Shown: positions 1 through 6,329 of the stretch, piece after piece | Numbering within the stretch: the stretch's first letter is position 1 | Layout: each line of letters starts with the position of its first letter | Assembly: GCA_903930725.1 (NCBI GenBank) | Contig: CAIYZW010000916.1 | Span: forward strand, 1-6,329 | Direction of reading: 5' to 3' | Length of the DNA stretch: 6,329 bases | Source of the DNA: an uncultured Bacteroidota bacterium | Lineage (GTDB): Bacteria; Bacteroidota; Bacteroidia; Bacteroidales; 4484-276 | Notes under the pieces: generated by a model | The model's database searches: none | Seen by the model: only the letters and a program-made list of their open reading frames with translations | Told to the model about the DNA's origin: nothing | Made by a program: the position numbers and the translations under genes

Positions 1-920
1 AAAGCAGCTTTTTGATAGTGATTTTTGTAATGAAAGGAGCAGTAATTTACCGGCAACTTTAACCCCTGTTTAAAAACAAAACTGATAATCTCAAGTGCTG
101 CAAGTTCCGATTCCAAAACCGTGACTCTTTGGCCGTGTAAAAAGGTATAATTCCGGTTAAGGAGGTTTTTCAAATTATAAGGCGTAAGCCTGATTTGGTG
201 CAGGTTAAGATAATTTACACCCAGGCTGTCGAGTTCGACGACCATGTTTTTTAACTGTTCCATTTCATCGGGAATCGCAGGGATTTCGACGGTTACATTC
301 GGGATTTTTCCCAAAGCAAGCTTCAGTTTTTTGGTGTTGTAATCGGTGGCTGTCAAATCAAACCGAATTTCATCAAGGCCGGTTTCTGCAAGTTTCGTGG
401 CTTTTTCATCATCTAACAAAGTTCCGTTGGTGTACATCCAAACATAAACCGTGTTACCAAATTCTTTCTTTATCTTCGATAAGAAATCAACGGTTTTATC
501 GAAAGTTAAAAGCGGCTCTCCTCCACTCAAAGCCACACCTTTAAAGCCCATTTTTTTGATGTAGGCAATGTAATTTTCAGGATTATCAAAAGTAAGCCCC
601 TGTGTTTCCGGGATGGCAGTATCAACCTGAGGTGCGGGGCAATAAAAGCAACTACAGTTACAACGGTTGTTTATAAACAGACACGACCAGTGGCCTTCGC
701 CACAAAGCCTGCAACCAGGCGAAACCGCATGTGCAAACGGTTTGGTCCCATTAAAAAGGTAGCCCGCCTTCCCTTCGATTTCGGTGATTAATTGCGTGCG
801 TTTATCGTCAGCTTCGATAGCCCCGTAATAGGATGGTTTTTTGAGCTGATCGTAGTAAACGCCGTACTCTTTACGGTTTTGGGCAACAAGTTTTTTCTGG
901 AAGTTTATAAGTGCTTTCAT
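1..920 (-). CDS. Radical SAM protein of unassigned function, C-terminus cut by the window edge
   Basis: The frame is open from ATG at 920-918 to the left edge, giving 306 complete codons without a stop. The radical SAM cluster motif CxxxCxxC is C87, C91 and C94, within CNCSCFYC. It is followed by LSGGEP (residues 131-136), the GGE motif that contacts the SAM amino group, and by WMYTNGT (161-167), typical of these TIM-barrel domains. The motif sits unusually far in, after about 86 residues, and is preceded by CRLC and a further cysteine (C70, C73, C80). Another cysteine, C294, lies near the visible end in VNYCSFHYK. These four could hold an auxiliary iron-sulfur cluster; that is inference. The layout resembles the uncharacterised proteins related to pyruvate formate-lyase activase (COG2108-like, from memory), but no glycyl radical enzyme is nearby and the substrate is unknown. 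No earlier in-frame ATG was seen. The gene is transcribed away from ssrA. Confidence 0.93.
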   Translation of the reverse strand, partial: MKALINFQKKLVAQNRKEYGVYYDQLKKPSYYGAIEADDKRTQLITEIEGKAGYLFNGTKPFAHAVSPGCRLCGEGHWSCLFINNRCNCSCFYCPAPQVDTAIPETQGLTFDNPENYIAYIKKMGFKGVALSGGEPLLTFDKTVDFLSKIKKEFGNTVYVWMYTNGTLLDDEKATKLAETGLDEIRFDLTATDYNTKKLKLALGKIPNVTVEIPAIPDEMEQLKNMVVELDSLGVNYLNLHQIRLTPYNLKNLLNRNYTFLHGQRVTVLESELAALEIISFVFKQGLKLPVNYCSFHYKNHYQKAA

Positions 921-967
921 GATCGGATTATCAGTATAATCAAGTGATTTTGTGTAAAATGAAGGCG

Positions 968-975
968 CAAAAGTA
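968..975 (-). promoter_or_regulatory. Candidate -7 promoter element for the radical SAM gene
   Basis: Read on the minus strand this is TACTTTTG, an exact match to the Bacteroidota -7 consensus TAnnTTTG. It lies about 47 nt before the start codon at 920, implying a leader of roughly 40 nt. No convincing -33 TTTG was found at the usual distance, so the call rests on the -7 match and its position. Confidence 0.5.
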
Positions 976-1030
976 GCCGAAAATTTGTATCATCGGAAGG
1001 TTGGCACTTCAACAGGCCAGAAATCTCATC

Positions 1031-1060
1031 TTTAAAAATCTGCAAATTGTATTATCTTTG
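1031..1060 (+). promoter_or_regulatory. Candidate Bacteroidota promoter for ssrA
   Basis: TATCTTTG at 1053-1060 matches the -7 consensus TAnnTTTG. An imperfect -33 element, TTTA at 1031-1034, precedes it with an 18-nt spacer. Transcription would start near 1067, leaving about 30 nt of 5' leader to be removed, as expected for a tmRNA precursor cut by RNase P at its tRNA-like end. Confidence 0.65.
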
Positions 1061-1096
1061 CGGCCTTCGGTAACGGAGGACGTTCTTTAAAATACT

Positions 1097-1494
1097 GGGG
1101 CTGTTCTGGTTTTGACAGCAAGGAAGTGGATTTGTAAGCATGCCGGGCATTGAGAATGTGGCCTGTTAAAACTATTCTTAAGCCAATAACTGGCGACAAT
1201 TATAATTACGCTCTCGCAGCTTAATCGAATAAAGTAGATTGGCCTAATTCCGGCACAAGGTGCCGGATCGAGACATCCCGCAGGCGGACCCGCCTTGTTC
1301 CTGTCTGAGTTCGGGGTGAAGCAAAACAGGGATAGTTGTTCACAAGCTTTGGGTGAGCAGCGAAACAATAGAAGCTAAGGTTCAGGTAGGGTGTTTGTTC
1401 CCGGCCTGGGTTCGAAAACCAATGACAAACTAAGCATGTAGAAAGCACTTATGCTGCTTGTTTGGACCCGGGTTCGACTCCCGGCAGCTCCACC
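1097..1494 (+). ncRNA. ssrA: tmRNA (transfer-messenger RNA), trans-translation ribosome rescue
   Basis: tmRNA, working with SmpB, frees ribosomes stalled on damaged messages and adds a degradation tag. The 5' end carries the hallmark GGGGCTGTTCTGGTTTTGAC. GGGGCTG (1097-1103) pairs with CAGCTCC (1485-1491) to form a 7-bp acceptor stem with one G-U pair. The T arm is complete: CCGGG (1468-1472) and CCCGG (1480-1484) around the 7-nt loop TTCGACT. A1492 is the discriminator, followed by CC and then T, so the terminal CCA is not fully encoded and the last A must be added. Between the ends lie the tag frame and several helices. One is an 8-bp hairpin at 1249-1256 and 1260-1267. Another is a 7-bp helix, 1274-1280 with 1312-1318, enclosing a hairpin at 1282-1295; these are probably parts of the pseudoknot domain. 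Length about 396 nt before CCA is ordinary for a one-piece tmRNA. It is a single, uninterrupted form. Confidence 0.97.
1192..1224 (+). CDS. tmRNA proteolysis tag reading frame
   Basis: Starting at the resume codon GGC (1192-1194) the frame reads GDNYNYALAA and ends at TAA (1222-1224). The YALAA ending is the usual C-terminal degron recognised by ClpXP-type proteases, and a glycine resume codon is typical of Bacteroidota tmRNAs. The resume point is assigned by analogy with the G-E-x-x-YALAA tags of the phylum and by the ATAACT just upstream. A different resume codon would alter only the first residues. Confidence 0.85.
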   Translation, partial: GDNYNYALAA

Positions 1495-1545
1495 TTAACG
1501 TAATGATTTAGAGTTATTTAACTCTGTGATTTGTGCAAAATCAAA

Positions 1546-1603
1546 AAAAAAGGAAGGTAACAAAAACGGTAGCAATTGCCGCGAATAATTATCTTCCTTT
1601 TTT
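1546..1603 (+). terminator. Rho-independent-type terminator after ssrA, possibly bidirectional
   Basis: A 15-bp stem forms between AAAAAAGGAAGGTAA (1546-1560) and TTATCTTCCTTTTTT (1589-1603), with one G-U pair and a 28-nt loop. The downstream arm ends in six Ts and the upstream arm starts with an A-run, so it could stop transcription from either side. It lies about 50 nt after the tmRNA 3' end. A smaller hairpin with no T-run, GAGTT/AACTC around ATTT, is at 1511-1524. The low G+C of the stem and the long loop make it weaker than a textbook terminator. Confidence 0.7.
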
Positions 1604-1604
1604 C

Positions 1605-1687
1605 ATTGCCTTGTATTTTTGTATTTTTTACCTGATTATTGCCTTGTATTTTTGCAAATTCTACATGAACATTGCCTTGTATTTTTG
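1605..1687. repeat. Three 17-bp direct repeats at exact 33-bp spacing
   Basis: ATTGCCTTGTATTTTTG occurs identically at 1605-1621, 1638-1654 and 1671-1687, each start 33 bp after the last. The 16-bp segments between and after the cores are AT-rich and much less alike (about 9 of 16 positions match when compared with the first). ATTGCC also appears at 1575-1580, 30 bp before the first copy, inside the terminator loop, as a possible degenerate start of the array. Each core contains TATTTTTG, a match to the -7 promoter element TAnnTTTG. The array ends 95 bp before the gnd start codon. Function is unknown: an operator array, tandem promoter elements and a decayed minisatellite all fit. Confidence 0.9.
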
Positions 1688-1717
1688 TGTTTTTTAATTT
1701 CAAAGCCAAAACTTTGC

Positions 1718-1725
1718 CATCTTTG
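1718..1725 (+). promoter_or_regulatory. Weak candidate -7 element in front of gnd
   Basis: CATCTTTG differs from the consensus TAnnTTTG only at its first base and lies about 57 nt before the gnd ATG, a suitable distance for an operon promoter. There is no clear -33 partner. The exact -7 matches in the upstream repeats, especially TATTTTTG at 1680-1687, are alternatives. AAAGAG (1770-1775) is at most a weak ribosome binding site. Confidence 0.3.
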
Positions 1726-1782
1726 CTAAGATTAAAAACAGAAATTTTCGTTTAAAAACACTATATACTAAAGAGAAACATT

Positions 1783-2679
1783 ATGAAACTTGGATTTGTT
1801 GGATTGGGAAAAATGGGCGCAAATATGGTCGAACGCCTTCTGAACCACGGGCACGAAGTTGTGGTTTTTAACCGCAGCCGGGGTGCTGTTGATAAATTGG
1901 TCGAAAAGGGAGCGTTGCCCTCTGACTCGCTCAAAGACCTTACTTCGCAGCTTTCCGGACGAAAAATTGTCTGGCTGATGGTTCCTTCGGGCGCACCTGT
2001 TGATGATGCAATCGGGCAGTTACTTGACTTGTTAAGCCCCGGCGACATCATAATTGATGGCGGAAACTCAAATTATAAACAAACTCAGGAGCGCTCGAAA
2101 TTGACTGCCGGTAATCAGATAAGCTATCTCGACTGCGGCACCAGTGGCGGAGTCTGGGGTTTACAAAACGGCTACAGCCTCATGTCGGGTGGCAATAAAG
2201 AAGCCTCCGAATTTGTTTACCCAATTTATAAATCGCTTGCTCCGGAAAACGGCTACACATACTGCGGCGAAAGCGGTGCAGGCCATTTTGTAAAAATGAT
2301 TCACAACGGAATCGAATATGGCATGATGCAAGCCTTTGCCGAAGGTTTCGAAATCATGGAAAAATCGCCTTTTAACCTCGACCTGACGGCCATTGCAAGC
2401 GGTTGGCAATACAGCAGCGTGGTTCGTTCGTGGTTGCTCGAACTGATGGTTCTTGCGCTTAAAGAAGACCCGAAATTAGAAAAGCTGAAAGATTATGTCG
2501 AAGATAGCGGCGAAGGTCGCTGGACGGTTCAGGCAGCCATTGATCTCAATGTTCCGGCACATGTAATCACCGCCTCGTTATTTACGCGTTTTCAGTCGCG
2601 TCAGGACGAATCGTTTGCAATGAAAGTTCTGGCTGCCCTCCGCAACCAGTTTGGTGGTCATGCTGTTGTAACAAAATAA
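1783..2679 (+). CDS. gnd: 6-phosphogluconate dehydrogenase, decarboxylating, short form
   Basis: This cytoplasmic enzyme oxidatively decarboxylates 6-phosphogluconate to ribulose-5-phosphate, CO2 and a reduced nicotinamide cofactor. The N-terminal Rossmann domain has the dinucleotide motif GLGKMG (residues 7-12). NRSR at 30-33 follows the second strand; an arginine there usually favours NADP, but cofactor choice needs testing. Substrate and catalytic motifs are all present: DGGNS (92-96), GTSGG (119-123), then KMIHNGIEY with catalytic Lys171 and Asn175. The C-terminal SRQ (272-274) and FGGH (290-293) match the family end. At 298 residues it belongs to the short class (about 300 residues) rather than the long class of about 470, so it is complete. 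The ATG places the glycine motif at the normal distance from the N-terminus. It is the first gene of the operon, 2 nt before zwf. Confidence 0.96.
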   Translation: MKLGFVGLGKMGANMVERLLNHGHEVVVFNRSRGAVDKLVEKGALPSDSLKDLTSQLSGRKIVWLMVPSGAPVDDAIGQLLDLLSPGDIIIDGGNSNYKQTQERSKLTAGNQISYLDCGTSGGVWGLQNGYSLMSGGNKEASEFVYPIYKSLAPENGYTYCGESGAGHFVKMIHNGIEYGMMQAFAEGFEIMEKSPFNLDLTAIASGWQYSSVVRSWLLELMVLALKEDPKLEKLKDYVEDSGEGRWTVQAAIDLNVPAHVITASLFTRFQSRQDESFAMKVLAALRNQFGGHAVVTK

Positions 2680-2681
2680 CC

Positions 2682-4208
2682 ATGGATAAACCAAAAAATC
2701 TGGTCATGGTCATTTTCGGGGCAACCGGCGACCTGACCTACCGGAAACTGATTCCTGCCCTTTACGCTTTGTATAACCAGCAAATGCTTCCCGAAAAGTT
2801 CAAGGTGATTGGAGTTGGCCGTAGCTCCATTTCTCAATTAACCTTCCGGGATAAAATGATCCTGGGCATCCGCAAATTTTCCGAAAGCAAACATCTTAAC
2901 GAACAGCAAATCAATGAATTTACTGATTGTTTATCCTATTTTCAGATGGATTTTGATGATTTGGGAGAATATCTCAAGCTAAAAAATGCCTTGGATGAAA
3001 TTGACAAAAACGAGGGTACAGCTGGGAATTATTTGTTTTATCTTTCGATGCCCCCGGATATGTTCAGTGTTATCTCCGGAAATCTTGGAAAAGTTGGTTT
3101 AAGCAATCCTGATGCAGGATTTAGAAGAATCATCATCGAAAAACCTTTTGGTTACGATTTGGAATCCGGTCTTGAACTCAATCGTAAACTTCACGAAGCC
3201 TTTGCTGAAAAGCAGATTTACCGCATTGACCATTATCTTGGAAAAGAAACTGTTCAAAACTTGCTGGTGATGCGGTTTGCCAACGGAATTTACGAGCCTT
3301 TGTGGAACCGGAATTATGTTCATCATGTCGAAATTACCTCCGCTGAAAGCCTTGGCGTGGAGAGCCGTGGCGGATATTACGATTCTTCTGGCGCTTTACG
3401 CGATATGTTGCAAAACCATTTGCTTCAGGTAGTGGGCCTTACGGCGATGGAACCGCCCAGTTCGATGGATTCGGATGCCATCCGGAATGAAACCCTCAAA
3501 GTTTTGCAATCGTTAAAACCTATTGCCGAAAATGATGTCGCTAGTCATGTAATTCGGGGTCAATACGTTGCATCGCATGTAAGAGGCGAATTTCTGCCAG
3601 GCTACCGCGAAGAAAAAGGTGTTAACCCCGATTCACGAACTGAGACTTTTGTTGCAATGAAATTTTATATTGACAACTGGCGCTGGGGCGGAGTTCCGTT
3701 TTACATCAGAACCGGGAAACGCCTCCCGACAAGGGTTACAGAGGTTGTTGTCCATTTCAGGCCAGCCCCGCATACCTTGTTTCAAAAGGATGATTTTGCG
3801 ATTCCGTACAACCAACTGATAATCCGGATTCAGCCCGACGAAGGCATCCTGATAAAATTTGGCATGAAACTTCCTGGCGCAGGCTTCAACGTAAAAACAG
3901 TGAACATGGATTTCCATTACAGCGAACTCTCCGAAGTTCATCTTCCCTCGGCTTACGAAAGATTAATTTACGACGCGATGATGGGTGATTCGACCTTGTA
4001 CGCCCGAGCCGATGCCGTGGAGGCAGCCTGGAAATTTGTTGCGCCAATCCAGCAGGCCTGGGCTAATAATCCGGAAATAAAAATGTACGGATATCCAGCC
4101 GGTACCTGGGGACCGGAAAATGCCGATGAAATGTTCGACGAAAAAGATATCACCTGGAGATATCCTTGTAAAAACCTCGCCGATGATGGCAATTACTGCG
4201 AATTATGA
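2682..4208 (+). CDS. zwf: Glucose-6-phosphate 1-dehydrogenase
   Basis: This enzyme oxidises glucose-6-phosphate to 6-phosphogluconolactone, the entry step of the oxidative pentose phosphate pathway and a main source of NADPH. The nucleotide motif GATGDL is at residues 13-18. EKPFG (153-157) and the active-site signature RIDHYLGKE (181-189) follow; Asp183, His184 and Lys188 are the expected substrate contacts. NH at 245-246 supplies the likely catalytic base, His246, by analogy with the Leuconostoc enzyme. The C-terminal beta+alpha domain is intact, with RWGGVPFYIRTGK (334-346) and the substrate-contacting stretch around GDSTLY (435-440). At 508 residues it is full length. It starts 2 nt after gnd, and its stop overlaps the pgl start in an ATGA, indicating translational coupling. 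No damage is visible. Confidence 0.98.
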   Translation: MDKPKNLVMVIFGATGDLTYRKLIPALYALYNQQMLPEKFKVIGVGRSSISQLTFRDKMILGIRKFSESKHLNEQQINEFTDCLSYFQMDFDDLGEYLKLKNALDEIDKNEGTAGNYLFYLSMPPDMFSVISGNLGKVGLSNPDAGFRRIIIEKPFGYDLESGLELNRKLHEAFAEKQIYRIDHYLGKETVQNLLVMRFANGIYEPLWNRNYVHHVEITSAESLGVESRGGYYDSSGALRDMLQNHLLQVVGLTAMEPPSSMDSDAIRNETLKVLQSLKPIAENDVASHVIRGQYVASHVRGEFLPGYREEKGVNPDSRTETFVAMKFYIDNWRWGGVPFYIRTGKRLPTRVTEVVVHFRPAPHTLFQKDDFAIPYNQLIIRIQPDEGILIKFGMKLPGAGFNVKTVNMDFHYSELSEVHLPSAYERLIYDAMMGDSTLYARADAVEAAWKFVAPIQQAWANNPEIKMYGYPAGTWGPENADEMFDEKDITWRYPCKNLADDGNYCEL

Positions 4209-4918
4209 CGACATCAATAAAAATATATTCTTCCATCAATGAACTGGCAGAGGATTTTGCTAAGGAAATAATCTTAAAAATTGATGATGCATCCTGTAGC
4301 GAAAAGCCTTTTAATATCATCCTTTCGGGAGGAAATACGCCCAAAATGCTTTTTGAACAACTGGCAAAATTGTCGCCGGCCGTAAAAAGCTGGGAGCATG
4401 TTCATTTTTACTGGGGCGACGAGCGCTGTGTTCCTCCCAACGATCCGGAAAGTAATTTTGGAATGGCCAAAGCAGCCTTGCTGGATCATATTCAAATTCC
4501 TGAGGCAAATATTCACCGGATTTTTGGTGAGAACGACCCTGATTTGGAGGCCCAACGTTATGCTAAGGAAACTTCCATTATTCCTGTCTTTGACCTGATA
4601 ATGCTGGGAATGGGCGATGACGGGCACACAGTTTCAATTTTCCCAAATAATCTTGATTTGATGCATTCATCAAAACTTTGTGAAGTAGCCACCCATCCTA
4701 AAACCGGACAAAAACGAATTACCATCACGGGTAAAGTGATAATTGCTTCAAAGGTTGTTGCCTTTTTGTTAACCGGTAAAAATAAAGCCGGAATAATTGC
4801 CGAAATCTTCACTAAAACCGGAGCTTATCAAACTTATCCAGCAAGTTATGTCCATCCCGAAAAGGGTGAATTAATGTGGCTTTTAGATGAAGAAGCCGCT
4901 TCTTTTATCAAAAAATAA
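4205..4918 (+). CDS. pgl: 6-phosphogluconolactonase, DevB/Pgl type
   Basis: It hydrolyses 6-phosphogluconolactone to 6-phosphogluconate, linking the Zwf and Gnd reactions. It belongs to the glucosamine-6-phosphate isomerase/6-phosphogluconolactonase fold family. Visible motifs are the phosphate-binding SGGNTP (residues 41-46), WGDER (70-74) and SNFGMA (83-88). The active-site stretch LGMGDDGHTVSIFP (134-147) carries the probable catalytic His141. The ending WLLDEEAA (225-232) is typical of lactonases. At 237 residues it is a normal length. The WGDER-plus-SNFGMA arrangement and the operon favour lactonase over the isomerase NagB. The ATG overlaps the zwf stop by 4 nt and no better start is seen. 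It lies 33 nt before tkt. Confidence 0.95.
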   Translation: MTTSIKIYSSINELAEDFAKEIILKIDDASCSEKPFNIILSGGNTPKMLFEQLAKLSPAVKSWEHVHFYWGDERCVPPNDPESNFGMAKAALLDHIQIPEANIHRIFGENDPDLEAQRYAKETSIIPVFDLIMLGMGDDGHTVSIFPNNLDLMHSSKLCEVATHPKTGQKRITITGKVIIASKVVAFLLTGKNKAGIIAEIFTKTGAYQTYPASYVHPEKGELMWLLDEEAASFIKK

Positions 4919-4951
4919 TTAAGAAAGTAAACATCAAATACATTTCAAAAA

Positions 4952-6329
4952 ATGACTACAAAAAATCTGACCGTCAACGATAAGTGCATCAGCACCATCC
5001 GTACACTGGCCATGGATGCTGTCCAAAAAGCAAATTCAGGGCATCCAGGAACTCCGATGGCCATGGCTCCGCTGACTTTCACGCTTTACGATAAACATCT
5101 GCGCCATAATCCTAAAAACCCGCTCTGGCCAAACCGCGACCGTTTTATTTTATCGGCGGGCCACGCTTCGATGCTTTTATACAGCACGCTTCACGTGATG
5201 GGTTATGATATTCCGCTCGACGACATCATCAATTTCCGACAGTTGGGAAGCAAATGTCCGGGACATCCGGAATATGTCCATACTCCGGGCGTTGAGACCA
5301 CCACAGGCCCGCTGGGACAAGGCCTTGCAACGAGCGTAGGTTTTGCCATTGCCCAAAAATGGTTGGCTGCCTATTTTAACCGGTCCGGCTACAATTTAAT
5401 TGATTACAGAATTTTTTCACTGGCAGGAGATGGCTGCATGATGGAAGGTATTTCCAGCGAAGCGGCTTCTATGGCCGGGCATCTTGGCCTAAACAACCTG
5501 GTTTGGATTTACGACAGCAACCAGATCACAATCGAAGGCCGGACTTCGCTGGCTTTTAGCGAAAACGTTGCCGAAAGATTTAAATCTTATAATTGGAAAG
5601 TTATTTCGGTAAAGGATGCAAACGATACCGGAAAAATTGATTCGGCGTTGCTGGAGGCATCTTTAGAAAAAGACCGGCCAATTTTGATTATTGTCGAAAG
5701 CATCATTGCTTACGGTGCACCCACAAAACAAAATACCTCAGGCGCACATGGCTCACCGCTTGGCGAAGACGAGATAAAAGCCACCAAACTGTTTTATGGC
5801 TGCGACCCCTACAAAAAATTCTTTGTTCCTGATGAAGTTAAAGATTATTCAGCTCAGGTGGTCAAAAAAGGATATTCATTTGAAGAGGAATGGGTCGTCA
5901 TGTTTTTGAAGTATTCCAAAGAATTTCCTGAACTGGCAGATGAGTTTATCCAAATTAGAAAAGGAAAATTACCAGTAGGTTGGGAAAATGCCTTGCCACA
6001 TTTTGATGCCGATAAAAAAGGAATTTCGACAAGAAAAGTCGGTGGAATTGTACTAAACGCTGTTGCTGCAAAAATCCCATGGCTTATGGGTGGTTCAGCA
6101 GATCTGGCGCCAAGCACATTAACCGATATCAAGAATTCTGGAAGCATAAAAAATGGTGATTTTTCGGGCCGAAACATTCATTACGGCATCCGCGAACACG
6201 CCATGGGCGCCATTGCCAACGGAATTGCGCTGAGCGGACTTAAAACTTATGCCTCAACTTTTATGGTCTTTTCTGATTATCTGCGGCCTTCCATCCGCAT
6301 GTCGGCCATGATGGGGCTTCCTGTTCATT
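4952..6329 (+). CDS. tkt: Transketolase, C-terminus cut by the window edge
   Basis: Transketolase moves two-carbon units between ketose and aldose phosphates using thiamine diphosphate, joining the pentose phosphate pathway to glycolysis. From ATG at 4952 the frame is open for 459 complete codons to the right edge, about two thirds of the usual 660-690 residues. The first domain has SGHPGTPM (residues 29-36) with His31, AGHAS (69-73) with His71, and GPLGQG (119-124). The ThDP-Mg motif runs from GDG (159-161) to NN (181-182). GAHG (264-267) carries the conserved loop histidine His266. The second, Pyr domain begins with STRKVGG (359-365). It includes GGSADL (380-385) and IREHAMG (413-419) with catalytic Glu415, which activates the cofactor. 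The bacterial/yeast single-chain form is intended, not the split archaeal type. The 33-nt gap after pgl and shared strand suggest it is in the same operon. Confidence 0.97.
   Translation, partial: MTTKNLTVNDKCISTIRTLAMDAVQKANSGHPGTPMAMAPLTFTLYDKHLRHNPKNPLWPNRDRFILSAGHASMLLYSTLHVMGYDIPLDDIINFRQLGSKCPGHPEYVHTPGVETTTGPLGQGLATSVGFAIAQKWLAAYFNRSGYNLIDYRIFSLAGDGCMMEGISSEAASMAGHLGLNNLVWIYDSNQITIEGRTSLAFSENVAERFKSYNWKVISVKDANDTGKIDSALLEASLEKDRPILIIVESIIAYGAPTKQNTSGAHGSPLGEDEIKATKLFYGCDPYKKFFVPDEVKDYSAQVVKKGYSFEEEWVVMFLKYSKEFPELADEFIQIRKGKLPVGWENALPHFDADKKGISTRKVGGIVLNAVAAKIPWLMGGSADLAPSTLTDIKNSGSIKNGDFSGRNIHYGIREHAMGAIANGIALSGLKTYASTFMVFSDYLRPSIRMSAMMGLPVH

Noticed and set aside
1087..1448. Two minus-strand open frames across the tmRNA
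   Set aside because: They lie antisense to a clear tmRNA gene with intact ends and tag, and resemble no protein family.
1465..1494. Separate tRNA gene
   Set aside because: The T arm and acceptor 3' strand pair with the 5' end at 1097-1103, so they are the tRNA-like domain of the tmRNA.
1605..1687. CRISPR array
   Set aside because: Repeats of 17 bp with 16-bp gaps are too short, the gaps resemble each other, and no cas gene is present.
1605..1687. Plasmid-type iterons or a replication origin
   Set aside because: The repeats are similar in length to iterons, but no replication initiator gene or DnaA box was seen and the setting is chromosomal housekeeping genes.
1518..1709. Minus-strand 63-codon frame with a repeating KIQGN peptide
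   Set aside because: It begins with TTG, has no internal ATG, crosses the ssrA terminator hairpin, and its peptide repeat is simply the 33-bp DNA repeat read in frame (33 is a multiple of 3).
2161..4812. Several minus-strand and alternate-frame open frames under gnd, zwf and pgl
   Set aside because: They overlap well-supported enzymes with intact motifs and show no family features of their own.
5854..6177. Minus-strand 107-codon frame under tkt
   Set aside because: It is antisense to the transketolase Pyr domain, whose motifs are fully conserved in the plus-strand frame.

Overview
The window looks like chromosomal DNA from a member of the Bacteroidota. The start regions lack clear Shine-Dalgarno sequences. 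Matches to the Bacteroidota -7 promoter element TAnnTTTG lie upstream of the genes. The tmRNA has a GGC resume codon, a tag ending YALAA and no complete encoded CCA. Order or genus cannot be fixed from the sequence alone.

Layout: positions 1-920 (minus strand) hold most of a radical SAM protein gene that runs off the left edge. Positions 921-1096 are a divergent promoter region serving this gene and ssrA. The tmRNA gene ssrA occupies about 1097-1494, with its tag reading frame at 1192-1224. Positions 1495-1782 are non-coding. They hold a strong hairpin terminator (1546-1603), then three identical 17-bp direct repeats spaced exactly 33 bp apart (1605-1687), then a short leader. From 1783 to the right edge there is a tightly packed plus-strand operon: gnd (short-form 6-phosphogluconate dehydrogenase), zwf (glucose-6-phosphate dehydrogenase), pgl (6-phosphogluconolactonase, DevB type) and tkt (transketolase, cut by the right edge).

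The operon encodes the whole oxidative pentose phosphate branch plus the first non-oxidative enzyme. Zwf oxidises glucose-6-phosphate, Pgl opens the lactone, Gnd decarboxylates 6-phosphogluconate to ribulose-5-phosphate, and transketolase returns pentoses to glycolysis. The gnd-zwf gap is 2 nt, zwf and pgl overlap by 4 nt, and the pgl-tkt gap is 33 nt, so co-transcription and translational coupling are likely. Transketolase and the dehydrogenases are conventional. The least explained parts are the 33-bp-period repeat array in front of the operon and the cysteine-rich radical SAM protein. I saw no CRISPR array, insertion sequence or tRNA gene other than the tRNA-like part of the tmRNA.
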